Shown here in pieces: positions 34,620 to 43,789 of a DNA stretch of 64,000 bases (its first letter is position 1; every line of letters begins with the position of its first letter). The position numbers were made by a program, and so were the translations under genes. Origin of the DNA: Osedax frankpressi (taxonomy: Eukaryota; Annelida; Polychaeta; Sabellida; Siboglinidae); assembly GCA_964035775.1 (NCBI GenBank), contig OZ038315.1, positions 2,551,281 to 2,615,280 of the forward strand, written 5' to 3'. The notes under the pieces were generated by a model, which made no database searches, was not told where the DNA came from, and saw nothing but the letters and a program-made list of their open reading frames with translations.

Positions 34620-35671
34620 AATTACAAAATGACTTATTATTAGTTAATTATTGTTATATTAATAACTAATTGGTTTTAACATAATGGTTACATTCAACTC
34701 ATCGTACCCCTTGGGGAATATAGAATATGGTTGGATTAGATCCTTTACAATAATAAAACTTACTTAAAATTTGTGTTTAAATTCTTTTTCCAGATTTAAA
34801 AAATTAATTTCCTCATTACCAATTATATAAAATTTACATTGATTGTAAATATTTTTAAACTCGATAAAACAATTTCATTTCTCTCTAATTCAAATAATTG
34901 ACTAACTCTGGCTATATTATATAGGATGATTTACTATTACTTGCTATTTCATCTTTCCAAATAACTATTCTTATTTACAATATGACATCATATTTAAATA
35001 AAGCATCTATTCCCCTCACTCCATCCCCCACCGAATTAAAGCAATACATAATAAACAATACAATATACATTGTTATAGTTAATTAAACCTCATATAAACT
35101 GTTATCATATTATTTTATCAATTATAATAATTATCTTTATAAATTATATTTAGAAATGCAAATGCGTTGAGCAAAATATAAATTAGTATTAAATAATTAA
35201 ACAAAACTAAGATTTAAAATAATTACTATTATCTTATTCAATATGTTTATTATTTTATATTAAAAGTGATTGATTATTATTAAAGTGATTCTTTTTGGGC
35301 ACAAACAAATTTAATAAAAGAAATTGATTTCGCTTAAATAGAAAAACAAACATTTTTGGATAAACTTAAAGTAGAATTGACATTTACTACAAAATATTAA
35401 AACGTTTATTGGTTTTGTCTTTACATTCTAAAATATATAAAAGATTTCATATCAATAAAAAACAAAATAGATTCTTATCATTATTATATAACCTAGATAC
35501 TATGAAATTCAAATCTTTATTTACTGGATATACATTATATATTGGATATACTGTGAATGAACATTTTGTATCTTATTGTACCAAATTGTATCATACAATA
35601 CCAATTATCGTTGTATTAAGATTTTTATAAAATCCACCAAAATTACTATAGACTTATAATAAAAACACCAG
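34620..35671. other. AT-rich intergenic DNA between satellite and HDDC2
   Basis: About 1 kb of non-repetitive, strongly AT-rich sequence. It holds no coding pattern I trust; the 73-codon open frame at 35409-35630 has random AT-rich composition and no recognisable motif. The part next to 35672 should contain the HDDC2 3' UTR. I find no AATAAA on the minus strand close to the stop; the nearest candidate (TTTATT on plus) is near 35516. Confidence 0.7.
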
Positions 35672-38600
35672 CTATAATTTTATAGAATCTCCACCTGCAT
35701 TGCCTATAGCCGCATACCGTCCCCTGGACTCTTTCAAATCATGCAACCATCCCTTAACCGTTTCATCTTCAATTTTATCTATTTTGAATAAGATTTACGA
35801 ATATTAATCAATATCTGATACAAAATTATTAAAGACACAATTTGTTATATAGATATAAACAATTTTCAAACATATAAACAATTTCTTTCGTCGGTATTTT
35901 CGCAGTAAAATTACTAACGTTGCACGGAATCAAAAAACTCCTGCAAACGGCCTGGACTATTCTCTTGCATCTCATATTCGTAAGCCTGAAGGATCATGTC
36001 GAAACGGTCGCAATCCTTGACGAATTTCGCCTCATTGCTGGTTTGATGCTCGTATTCCTGGAAGGAGGGTATGAAGTGGATTGTGGAATGAAGCAATTAA
36101 GGAGGGCGCATTTTAAGGAGTAGGAATGAGTTATGATGATATAGTGATAGGTTTAAAGATGAGGTTTACCAAGGGTCTGAGAATTGAATGAAGTATGAAG
36201 GAGGTTTGGGAATAGTGAAGAGGTTAATCAACTTAGTGTATGACATATACTGTATGTTGTGTGTATGGGGTTTGGTGATGGGCGTATGGGGTTTGATGGT
36301 GGGCGTATGGGGTTTAGTGGTGGGCGTATGGGGTTTGGTGATGGGCGTATGGGGTTTGGTGATGGGCGTATGGGGTTTAGTGGTGGGCGTATGGGGTTTG
36401 ATGGTGGGCATACGGGGTTTGATGGTGGGCGTATGGGGTTTAGTGGTGGGCGTATGGGGTTTGATGGTGGGCGTATGGGGTTTAGTGGTGGGCGTATGGG
36501 GTTTGGTGATGGGCGTATGGGGTTTGGTGATGGGCGTATGGGGTTTAGTGGTGGGCGTATGGGGTTTGATGGTGGGCGTACGGGGTTTGATGGTGGGCGT
36601 ATGGGGTTTAGTGGTGGGCGTATGGGGTTTAGTGGTGGGCGTATGGGGTTTGGTGATGGGCGTATGGGGTTTGGTGATGGGCGTATGGGGTTTGGTGATG
36701 GGCGTATGGGGTTTGATGGTGGGCGTATGGGGTTTGATGGTGGGCGTACGGGGTTTAGTGGTGGGCGTATGGGGTTTGGTGATGGGCGTATGGGGTTTGG
36801 TGGTGGGCGTATGGGGTTTAGTGGTGGGCGTATGGGGTTTGATGGTGGACGTATGGGGTTTGGTAGTGGGCGTATGGGGTTGGATGGTGGGCATACGGGG
36901 TTTGGTGATGGGCGTATGGGGTTTGATGGTGGGCGTATGGGGTTTGATGGTGGGCGTATGGGGTTTGATGGTGTGCGTATGGGGTATGGTGGTGGGCGTA
37001 TGGGGTTTGATGGTGGGCGTACGGGGTTGGATGGTGGGCGTACGGGGTTTGATGGTGGGCGTATGGGGTTTGATGGTGGGCGTACGGGGTTTGATGGTGG
37101 GCGTATGGGGTTTGGTGGTGGGCGTATGGGGTTTAGTGGTGGGCGTATGGGGTTTGATGGTGGGCATACGGGGTTTGATGGTGGGCGTATGGGGTTGGAT
37201 GGTGGGCATACGGGGTTTGATGGTGGGCGTATGGGGTTTAGTGGTGGGCGTATGGGGTTTGATGGTGGGCATACGGGGTTTAGTGGTGGGCGTATGGGGT
37301 TTGATGGTGGGCATATGGGGTTGGATAGTGGGCGTTCGGGGTTGGATGGTGGGCGTATGGGGTTTGGTAGTGGGCGTATGGGGTTTAGTGGTGGGCGTAT
37401 GGGGTTGGGTGGTAGGCGTATGGGGTTGGGTGGTAGGCGTACGGGGTTTGATGGTGGGCGTACGGGGTTTGATGGTGGGCGTATGGGGTTTGATGGTGGG
37501 CGTACGGGGTTTGATGGTGGGCGTACGGGGTTTGGTGGTGGGCGTATGGGGTTTGATGGTGTGCGTATGGGGTTTGGTGATGGGCGTACGGGGTTTGATA
37601 GTGGGCGTATGGGGTCGGATGGTGGGCGTACGGGGTTGGATGGTGGGCGTATGGGGTTTGATGGTGGGCGTATGGGGTTTGATGGTGGGCGTATGGGGTT
37701 TGGTGGTGGGCGTATGGGGTTTAGTGGTGGGCGTATGGGGTTTGATGGTGGGCATATGGGGTTTGGTGGTGGGCGTATGGGGTTAAGTGGTGGGCGTATG
37801 GGGTTTAGTGGTGGGCGTATGGGGTTTAGTGGTGGGCGTATGGGGTTTGATGGTGGGCATATGGGGTTGGATAGTGGGCGTTCGGGGTTGGATGGTGGGC
37901 GTATGGGGTTTGGTAGTGGGCGTATGGGGTTTAGTGGTGGGCGTATGGGGTTGGGTGGTAGGCGTATGGGGTTGGGTGGTAGGCGTACGGGGTTTGATGG
38001 TGGGCGTACGGGGTTTGATGGTGGGCGTATGGGGTTTGATGGTGGGCGTATGGGGTTTGATGGTGGGCGTATGGGGTTTGATGGTGGGCGTATGGGGTTT
38101 GATGGTGGGCGTATGGGGTTGGATGGTGGGCGTACGGGGTTTAGTGGTGGGCGTATGGGGTTTAGTGGTGGGCGTATGGGGTTGGGTGGTAGGCGTACGG
38201 GGTTTGGTGGTGGGCGTATGGGGTTTGATGGTGGGCGTATGGGGTTGGATGGTGGGCGTACGGGGTTTGATGGTGGGCGTATGGGGTTTGATGGTGGGCG
38301 TACGGGGTTTGATGGTGGGCGTACGGGGTTTGGTGGTGGGCGTATGGGGTTTGATGGTGTGCGTATGGGGTTTGGTGATGGGCGTATGGGGTTTGGTGGT
38401 GGGCGTATGGGGTTTGATGGTGTGCGTATGGGGTTGGATGGTGGGCGTATGGGGTTTGGTGATGGGCGTATGGGGTTTGGTGGTGGGCGTATGGGGTTTG
38501 ATGGTGTGCGTATGGGGTATGGGGTTTGGTGGTGGGCGTATGTGGTTTGATGGTGGGCGTATGGGGTTTGGTAGTGGGCGTATGGGGTATGGTGGTGGTC

Positions 38601-41600
38601 ATATGGGGTTTGGTGGTGGGCGTATGGGATTTGGTGGTAGGTTTATGTGGTTTGACGGTTGGTGTATGGGGTTTGATGGTGGGTGTATGGGGTTTGATGG
38701 TGGATTTATGTGGTTTGATGGTGGGTGTATGTGGATTTTTACATATGTTAGGTAAGGTGTTCTCTACAGAGAGGGTGTTGAATTAAAATGAATTATAAGG
38801 AAGGTTTTACTTCAAGTTAATATTGTTATCGATTGTTTGACATTATTGTAATATATCTGACATTCCAAAGTTCCATGAGTTCTATTCCAGTTTCTTTTGA
38901 GGTCAGCGTACATATGTGGGTCATTGCATCCTAAAAGAATGAGATGGAATTGGAAAATGAAAGTATAGAGTAATATAAATTGAAAGTATAATTGGTCATT
39001 AAAATACCTGTTCCAGTTTGAATTTGTCTTCCTTGCAAATATTATCAACTGGAGTGATATCTCCCACTATGCATTCTGCCATATCATGAACCAAAGATAG
39101 CTTCATACATCTAAGTAGAGATTAAAGGGTGTAAGGGGAGGGCAGGGGAGGGCAGGGGAGGGCAGGGGAGGGCAGGGGAGGGCAGGGGAGGGCAGGGGAG
39201 GGGAGGGCAGGGGAGGGCAGGGGAGGGCAGGGGAGGGCAGGGGAGGGCAGGGGAGGGCAGGGGAGGGCAGGGGAGGGCAGGGGAGGGCAGGGGAGGGCAG
39301 GGGAGGGGAGGGGAGGGGAACCGTTCTTTGCGTAGTGTAGTCTGAGATCCGTCGATCATGAAAGCAAAGATTGACATTCGGTACATATGATCAGCAATAC
39401 TTTCTGGGTTATTGACACCTTTCAGGAACCAACCACGCCTCACAGTACTCTGAGTGTTTGGGAGCAGGTGTACTTAAAGGTTATTAAAGGTTATTAAAGG
39501 TTAGTAAAGGTATAGCAATCCCATCTTGACACACTCTATAAGAATAGATAAGTTATAAAACAAATGGTCAAAGTTTTAGATATAAATATTAGAATTAGTT
39601 TAGTATCAGTTTAGAATTAGTTCTAATATAGATATAAGTTTTAGATATACACATCCTAATTTCCCTATGTTCAGTCATGTTTAATCTTACATCTAGAATT
39701 TCTATTTATAAGATTTAAACTATTTATAAGAATAAGAAACTGTGGATAATATAGTATGATCATGTGAACATACTTCATAATTCTAAACTGTTTCTAAACT
39801 TATTCTAATCTGATACTAAACGAATTATAAACTTATACTAAACTAATTCTAAACTGATTCTAAACTTATTCTAATCTGATACTAAACGAATTATAAACTT
39901 ATACTAAACTAATTCTAAACTAATTATAAACTTATACTAAACTAATTCAAAACTTATACTAAACTAATTCTAAATTGAATTCTAAACTAATTCTAATCTG
40001 ATTCTAAACCAATTATAATCTGATACTAAACTAATTCACAACTAATTCTAATCTGATACTAAACTATTTCTAAACTTATACTAAACTAATTATAAACTGA
40101 TACTAAACTAATTCTAAACTAATTCTAAACTGATACTAAACTAATTCTAATATGATATTAAACTAATTCTAAACTGATACTAAACTAATTCTAAACTGAT
40201 ACTAAACTAATTCTAAACTGATTCTAAACTAATTCTAATCTAATACTAAACTAATTCTAATATGATACTTAACTAATACTAAACTGATACTAAACTGATT
40301 CTAAACGTATTCTAAACTAATTATAATCTGATACTAAACTAATTCTAATCTGATATTAAACTAATTCTAAACTGTTACTAAACTAATTATAATATAATAC
40401 TAAACTAATTCTAATATGATACTTAACTAATACTAACTAATTCTAAACTAATTCTAATCTGATACTAAACTATTTCTAAACTTATACTAAACTAATTATA
40501 AACTGATACTAAACTAATTCTAAACTAATTCTAAACTAATTCTAAACTAATTATAATCTGATACTAAACTAATTCTAATCTGATATTAAACTAATTCTAA
40601 ACTGATACTAAACTAATTATAAACTGATTCTAAACAAATTCCAATCTGATACTAAACTAATTCTAAACTAATTCTAATCTGATACTAAACTAATTATAAA
40701 CTGATACTAAACTAATTCTAAACAAGAGTTAATTTAGACGCTAGATAATCACATGTTATTTAGGAATCGAATAACTTATCTAAGATAGAAATATCCGCAA
40801 ATTGAATGTGATTATGTTACTAATGAGGTAGACATTTATTTTCAACTCTGAAATAGATCTCTCAATTACAATAGATCACTTGAGTTGTTAATATTCAAGA
40901 CAATAGACTAGGTAGGTAAATCAATTTATGTTCTTTTATATTTATGTTAAGATGGTGTAATACGAAATGAGATTCAAGGTGAGTTAATCGCATCTCTGGA
41001 TTATTATTCTGAAGTTATAAATAATATAATTATTATACCAACAAATTAATATCAATTACTAATATTACGATGCAAGCGAATACAAACTAATGATTAGCCT
41101 CCACTCACAACTGTTACTATAAGTATGAGTATAAGTACTGGCACTATAAGTATGAGTATAAGTACTGGTACTATAAGTATAAGGTATATAGACAAAGGTA
41201 TATACACAAAGGTATATAGACAAAGGTATATAAACAAAGGTATATAGACAAAGGTATATACACAAAGGTATATAGACAAAGGTATATAGACAAAGGTATA
41301 TAGACAAAGGTATATAGACAAAGGTATATAAACATAGGTATATAAACATAGGTATATAGACAAAGGTATATAGACAAAGGTATATACACAAAGGTATATA
41401 CACAAAGGTATATACACATAGGTAAACTATTGTATTTATTAGAGAAATTGATTTCACTACTCTCCCCTCTTATCTCTGAAAGTGAATATGTGCTATCAGA
41501 CATACATTCTCTCTAAATCTAATTATATTATGGTGAAGTATATAATTTCCATGTCTTATATGTCTTATTATTATTTCTTTTATGGATTTCCAAATATAGA

Positions 41601-42318
41601 TATTGAATAGAATTCAATAAATCTTTTATCGATGACAGATGAACAAAAGAATATAGGAAAAATGCATACTTATTTATATTACAATTTCCCTTACCGTCTA
41701 TCTATATGGAGTAAATTTAGAAATGTGTTGATACTGCCAATAATAATATCCTTAGTATAATATTGTATTATATTCGGATTAAAACCCCTATGTAAAATAT
41801 AGAGGTCAAGAAGATTATCGAGACATTGATTCTGAATTTAAGGTCTTCTTTCCAATTTGTAATCAATTTTTATAATAAATAATTTGAATAAAATGCACTA
41901 CCTGTTTAAACTTCTATACATAAAAAGGAAATTTCAGGTTTGGCAATAAAACTAATAAAGATTTTACAATGATTCAATACTGTAGAAAGTTATTTCAAAA
42001 AGATGTATGAATATAATGAAATGTAAAATAAATAAAAATTAACAAAAATAATTAAATTTGTTCAAATAATAAAATTTTAATTTAAAAATATGATGTAATA
42101 AGTTGGTAAAATATATAGGATAGAGTCTAATACTATGTATTAAATACGCATATGTGAATTGCAAAAGTAGTTTTTGTCAAATCAAATCAGCATAGTTCGC
42201 AGCCTCTAACCAATTATAATGTACACTAAATAAGATGAACTAATGTATTGATACTTATTTTGTTTACCTTTAATTTTCCAATTAAAAACATAAATTGAAG
42301 AGTTTTGCTGGATTGCAT
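35672..42318 (-). CDS. HDDC2: HDDC2-type HD-domain 5'-deoxynucleotidase, six exons
   Basis: Exons on the minus strand: 42318-42268, 39449-39322, 39110-39008, 38930-38862, 36057-35919 and 35778-35672. Together they make 597 nt, 198 residues plus stop (human HDDC2 is about 204). The protein follows remembered HDDC2 almost without gaps: LQFMFLIGKLK at the N-terminus, the first metal histidine in PESIADHMYRM (His38), the HD pair in LVHDMAEC (His68-Asp69), and the later aspartate in EAKFVKDCDRFDM (about Asp134). The family removes phosphate from deoxynucleoside 5'-monophosphates, metal-dependent and probably cytosolic. All phases join. The start ATG has an in-frame stop about 13 nt upstream. Donors are AAG|GTAAAC, ACG|GTTCCC, CAG|GTATTT, AAT|GTCAGA and AAC|GTTAGT. 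Stopping at 35914 without the last splice would give a shorter C-terminus; the spliced form aligns better with the family. Introns 1, 2 and 4 carry tandem arrays. Confidence 0.93.
36058..36259 (-). other. HDDC2 intron 4, part next to exon 5
   Basis: About 200 bp of single-copy intron between the acceptor (CCTTCCAG|GAATAC, read on minus) and the 21-bp array. It is purine-rich on the plus strand, so it is pyrimidine-rich in the transcript, as expected before an acceptor. No other feature seen. Confidence 0.7.
36260..38735. repeat. 21-bp G-rich minisatellite in HDDC2 intron 4, ~118 copies
   Basis: Tandem 21-bp units built on GGGCGTATGGGG followed by TTTGATGGT, with variants TTTAGTGGT, TTTGGTGAT, TTGGATGGT and CGTACGGGG. 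Each unit carries a GGG and a GGGG run on the plus strand, so it has G-quadruplex potential. Because 21 is a multiple of three and units rarely contain stops, both strands show long open frames of glycine/arginine or proline/threonine/histidine repeats; these are not genes. A block of about ten units (37270-37530) recurs near 37810-38050, showing internal duplication. Units degenerate after about 38520. The array fills about 88% of this 2804-bp intron, and its transcript strand is C-rich with almost no G. Confidence 0.95.
39111..39321 (-). repeat. HDDC2 intron 2, almost wholly a 10-bp G4-type minisatellite
   Basis: The 211-bp intron consists mainly of about 18 copies of GGGGAGGGCA (plus strand, 39134-39318), the last units reduced to GGGGA. 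The array begins 3 bp inside the donor (ACG|GTTCCC on minus) and ends about 23 bp before the acceptor CTACTTAG|A. In the transcript it is a long CCCTGCCCTC polypyrimidine tract without AG. The template strand can form G-quadruplexes. The exon phases on both sides (2 nt + 1 nt) join exactly, so I take it as a real intron despite the unusual content. Confidence 0.9.
39467..39511. repeat. Short 10-bp repeat, four copies
   Basis: Four adjoining copies of AAAGGTTATT (one with TTAGT) in HDDC2 intron 1, just upstream (in gene sense) of exon 2. Confidence 0.85.
39785..40722. repeat. 11-bp array in HDDC2 intron 1, ~85 copies
   Basis: Alternating 11-bp units CTAATTCTAAA and CTGATACTAAA with variants (CTTATACTAAA, CTAATTATAAA). 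Many pair into 22-bp dimers, and longer blocks recur (for example around 40030-40110 and 40440-40510). Unlike the other intronic arrays its transcript strand (TTTAGAATTAG, TTTAGTATCAG) is full of AG and contains GT. Confidence 0.93.
40723..41113. other. Single-copy AT-rich part of HDDC2 intron 1
   Basis: About 390 bp between two arrays. I see no exon, RNA gene or repeat in it. Confidence 0.6.
41114..41178. repeat. 27-bp repeat, about 2.4 copies
   Basis: Units contain ACTATAAGTATGAGTATAAG followed by TACTGGC or TACTGGT. It directly adjoins the 14-bp array. Confidence 0.85.
41180..41424. repeat. 14-bp array in HDDC2 intron 1, ~17 copies
   Basis: Copies of GGTATATAGACAAA, with ACAC and AAAC variants at one position. 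Open frames on the minus strand (41065-41503) are translations of the repeat and not genes. Confidence 0.93.
41425..42267 (-). other. 5' part of HDDC2 intron 1, single copy
   Basis: AT-rich intron sequence running up to the first donor (AAG|GTAAAC at 42268/42267 on minus). I see no exon or repeat. A CCAAT-like ACCAATTAT lies near 42209 on the plus strand; it is inside the intron and its role is unknown. Confidence 0.6.
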
Positions 42319-42613
42319 AATATAATTGAATTATATTCTAATACTATTTAAAATAAAACAATTTAAATTTTTAAATAATTATATAAATTTTCAAAGATAA
42401 TAAATATAAATAAATAAAATATATTAAAAATTATACCACTAAATTCAGAATTTAATAATAAATTTATTATTTCATATCTTTATTAATTATATAAAAAATA
42501 AATATTCAATGAATACATATTAAATTAAATTTAATATAAATATTTATTTCTCTATACGACCTACCAAATGTTAAATGACCCCGATTTAAAAATCTTATTT
42601 AAATTAATTTAAA
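42319..42613. promoter_or_regulatory. Likely shared bidirectional promoter of HDDC2 and MRPS28
   Basis: Only 295 bp separate the divergent start codons, so both transcription starts and 5' UTRs must lie here unless there are further non-coding 5' exons. The segment is extremely AT-rich and shows no clear TATA/CCAAT/GC-box arrangement. The call rests on gene layout, not on motifs. Confidence 0.55.
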
Positions 42614-43675
42614 ATGAATGTTATTAAAAACAGCCTATTATTCGTTAACATTATATGTTCAAAAACTAATAATTCCTTATTAAGAGTATCTGCATCTAGT
42701 ACATTACTAAATATTGTTAAATACAATAACAAATCAATATTAAATAATGATAACACTCAAAGTCAAGCGTTAAAAACAGAAAAGGACAGTTTAAGTGGAT
42801 TGAAAAATACATTCGATATGTTCGATAAAGTTTCTGCTAAACATAATGAAATATCTGATAATGACAAAGTCAATAAACCAATAGATAATAGATCATTTGC
42901 AGCCATGTTAAGAGAATCATCTTTAATTGGAATAGGAGATCCCAATGGAAGATTAATTTCGGGACAAATTATTGAAACTGTCGATGATGATTTATATATT
43001 GATTTTGGAGGAAAATTTCATTGTGTATGTAAAAGACCTAAAACTAAAGCAAGGTTTTAAATGACTCTATATTCGATAATACTCGCTAAACCATTAGTAT
43101 ACTAATACCATTTACTTTAAATGATTTACACTAACAGTTTAATATAAATAGTAAATGCGTAGTCAAATAGTGGAGGCTGCATACAAATATTACAAATTGC
43201 GGATAGTGGGCGGGGTTTCATTGGTCAGGTGGTTGATTTAACCATCTCCCCGACGATTACAGATAATTTCATCTAATACACTGTACATAGATTTATATAA
43301 TATATTCTTGTAATTTTGAAGTACAAGTAATTAAGTGAAATAAAGTAATTTATAATGAAATGTAAATACATAGTTAATAAAAATAATAATACTAATATTA
43401 TCTATCCTCAACACCGCTAATATAAAATCATATACATCAATAGTATGAAAATAAATCATTATTTAAATTATATTCAATTTTATATTAACTAGCTGCTAGC
43501 GATTGCATAATGATTCATTTGATTCAGAGAATATCGGCGAGGAATCGCAGTGAAGTTGAGATTAAGAGATCTGGAGTTATCGTCTCGTTTTCTGGGGGCA
43601 GAACGTGACATCACGTTACTCGAGGCTGATGCTATTCTATTGGGATTGGATAAACCATACAGACAATCTCGTTGA
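42614..43675 (+). CDS. MRPS28: Mitochondrial small-subunit ribosomal protein MRPS28 (bS1m), two exons
   Basis: Exons 42614-43053 and 43528-43675 (440 + 148 nt, 195 residues; human about 187). The first exon begins with a Lys/Asn/Ser-rich, acid-free stretch that fits a mitochondrial presequence. It then carries the family core: [34 protein letters not shown]. The open frame would stop at 43060, but splicing AAG|GTTTTA to TTCAG|AGAAT joins phase 2 to the missing core, [19 protein letters not shown] then [20 protein letters not shown], which matches MRPS28 without gaps. The protein is a structural part of the mitoribosome small subunit. Its neighbour HDDC2 is head to head, RWDD2 tail to tail. 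The donor is weak, but the alignment across it makes the junction convincing. The 474-bp intron has no tandem array. Confidence 0.95.
43054..43527 (+). other. MRPS28 intron with a GC-rich patch
   Basis: Ordinary AT-rich intron except for 43165-43265, which is clearly less AT-rich. It contains a GC box (GGGCGGGG, 43208-43215) and an inverted CCAAT (ATTGG, 43220-43224). A small hairpin TGGTT/AACCA (43230-43244) lies inside flanking CGGGG and CCCCG. I cannot assign a function. Confidence 0.6.
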
Positions 43676-43736
43676 TGTTATGTATTCGATATTGCTATCG
43701 GTTGTAAATACTATATATATCGTACTGATTGTACGC

Positions 43737-43742
43737 AATAAA
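43737..43742 (+). terminator. Poly(A) signal of MRPS28
   Basis: AATAAA 61 bp past the MRPS28 stop, on the coding strand. It is the first match after the stop. Confidence 0.7.
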
Positions 43743-43767
43743 ATAATGATTTGTATTTGTATTATTT

Positions 43768-43773
43768 TTTATT
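43768..43773 (-). terminator. Poly(A) signal of RWDD2
   Basis: AATAAA on the minus strand 16 bp past the RWDD2 stop. It lies about 25 bp from the opposite-strand MRPS28 signal, so the two 3' ends should overlap. Confidence 0.65.
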
Positions 43774-43789
43774 AGAAATCTCTTCAGGT

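Noticed and set aside
35409-35630. 73-codon open frame
   Set aside because: AT-rich random composition, no motif and no flanking splice signals that fit.
36166-38786. Long open frames (up to 763 codons) giving Gly/Arg, Val/Trp/Gly or Pro/Thr/His repeats
   Set aside because: They are translations of the 21-bp minisatellite on both strands inside HDDC2 intron 4, with no unique domain.
39111-39443. 110-codon minus frame with a Pro/Leu/Ser-rich tail as a real HDDC2 end
   Set aside because: Only 39322-39449 is exon; the tail is the 10-bp intronic repeat, and the next exon at 39110 restores the family sequence.
41065-41503. Overlapping minus frames of 107-130 codons
   Set aside because: Translation of the 14-bp array in HDDC2 intron 1.
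43201-43265. tRNA or C/D snoRNA in the MRPS28 intron
   Set aside because: No cloverleaf, no convincing C and D box pair; only a short hairpin is seen.
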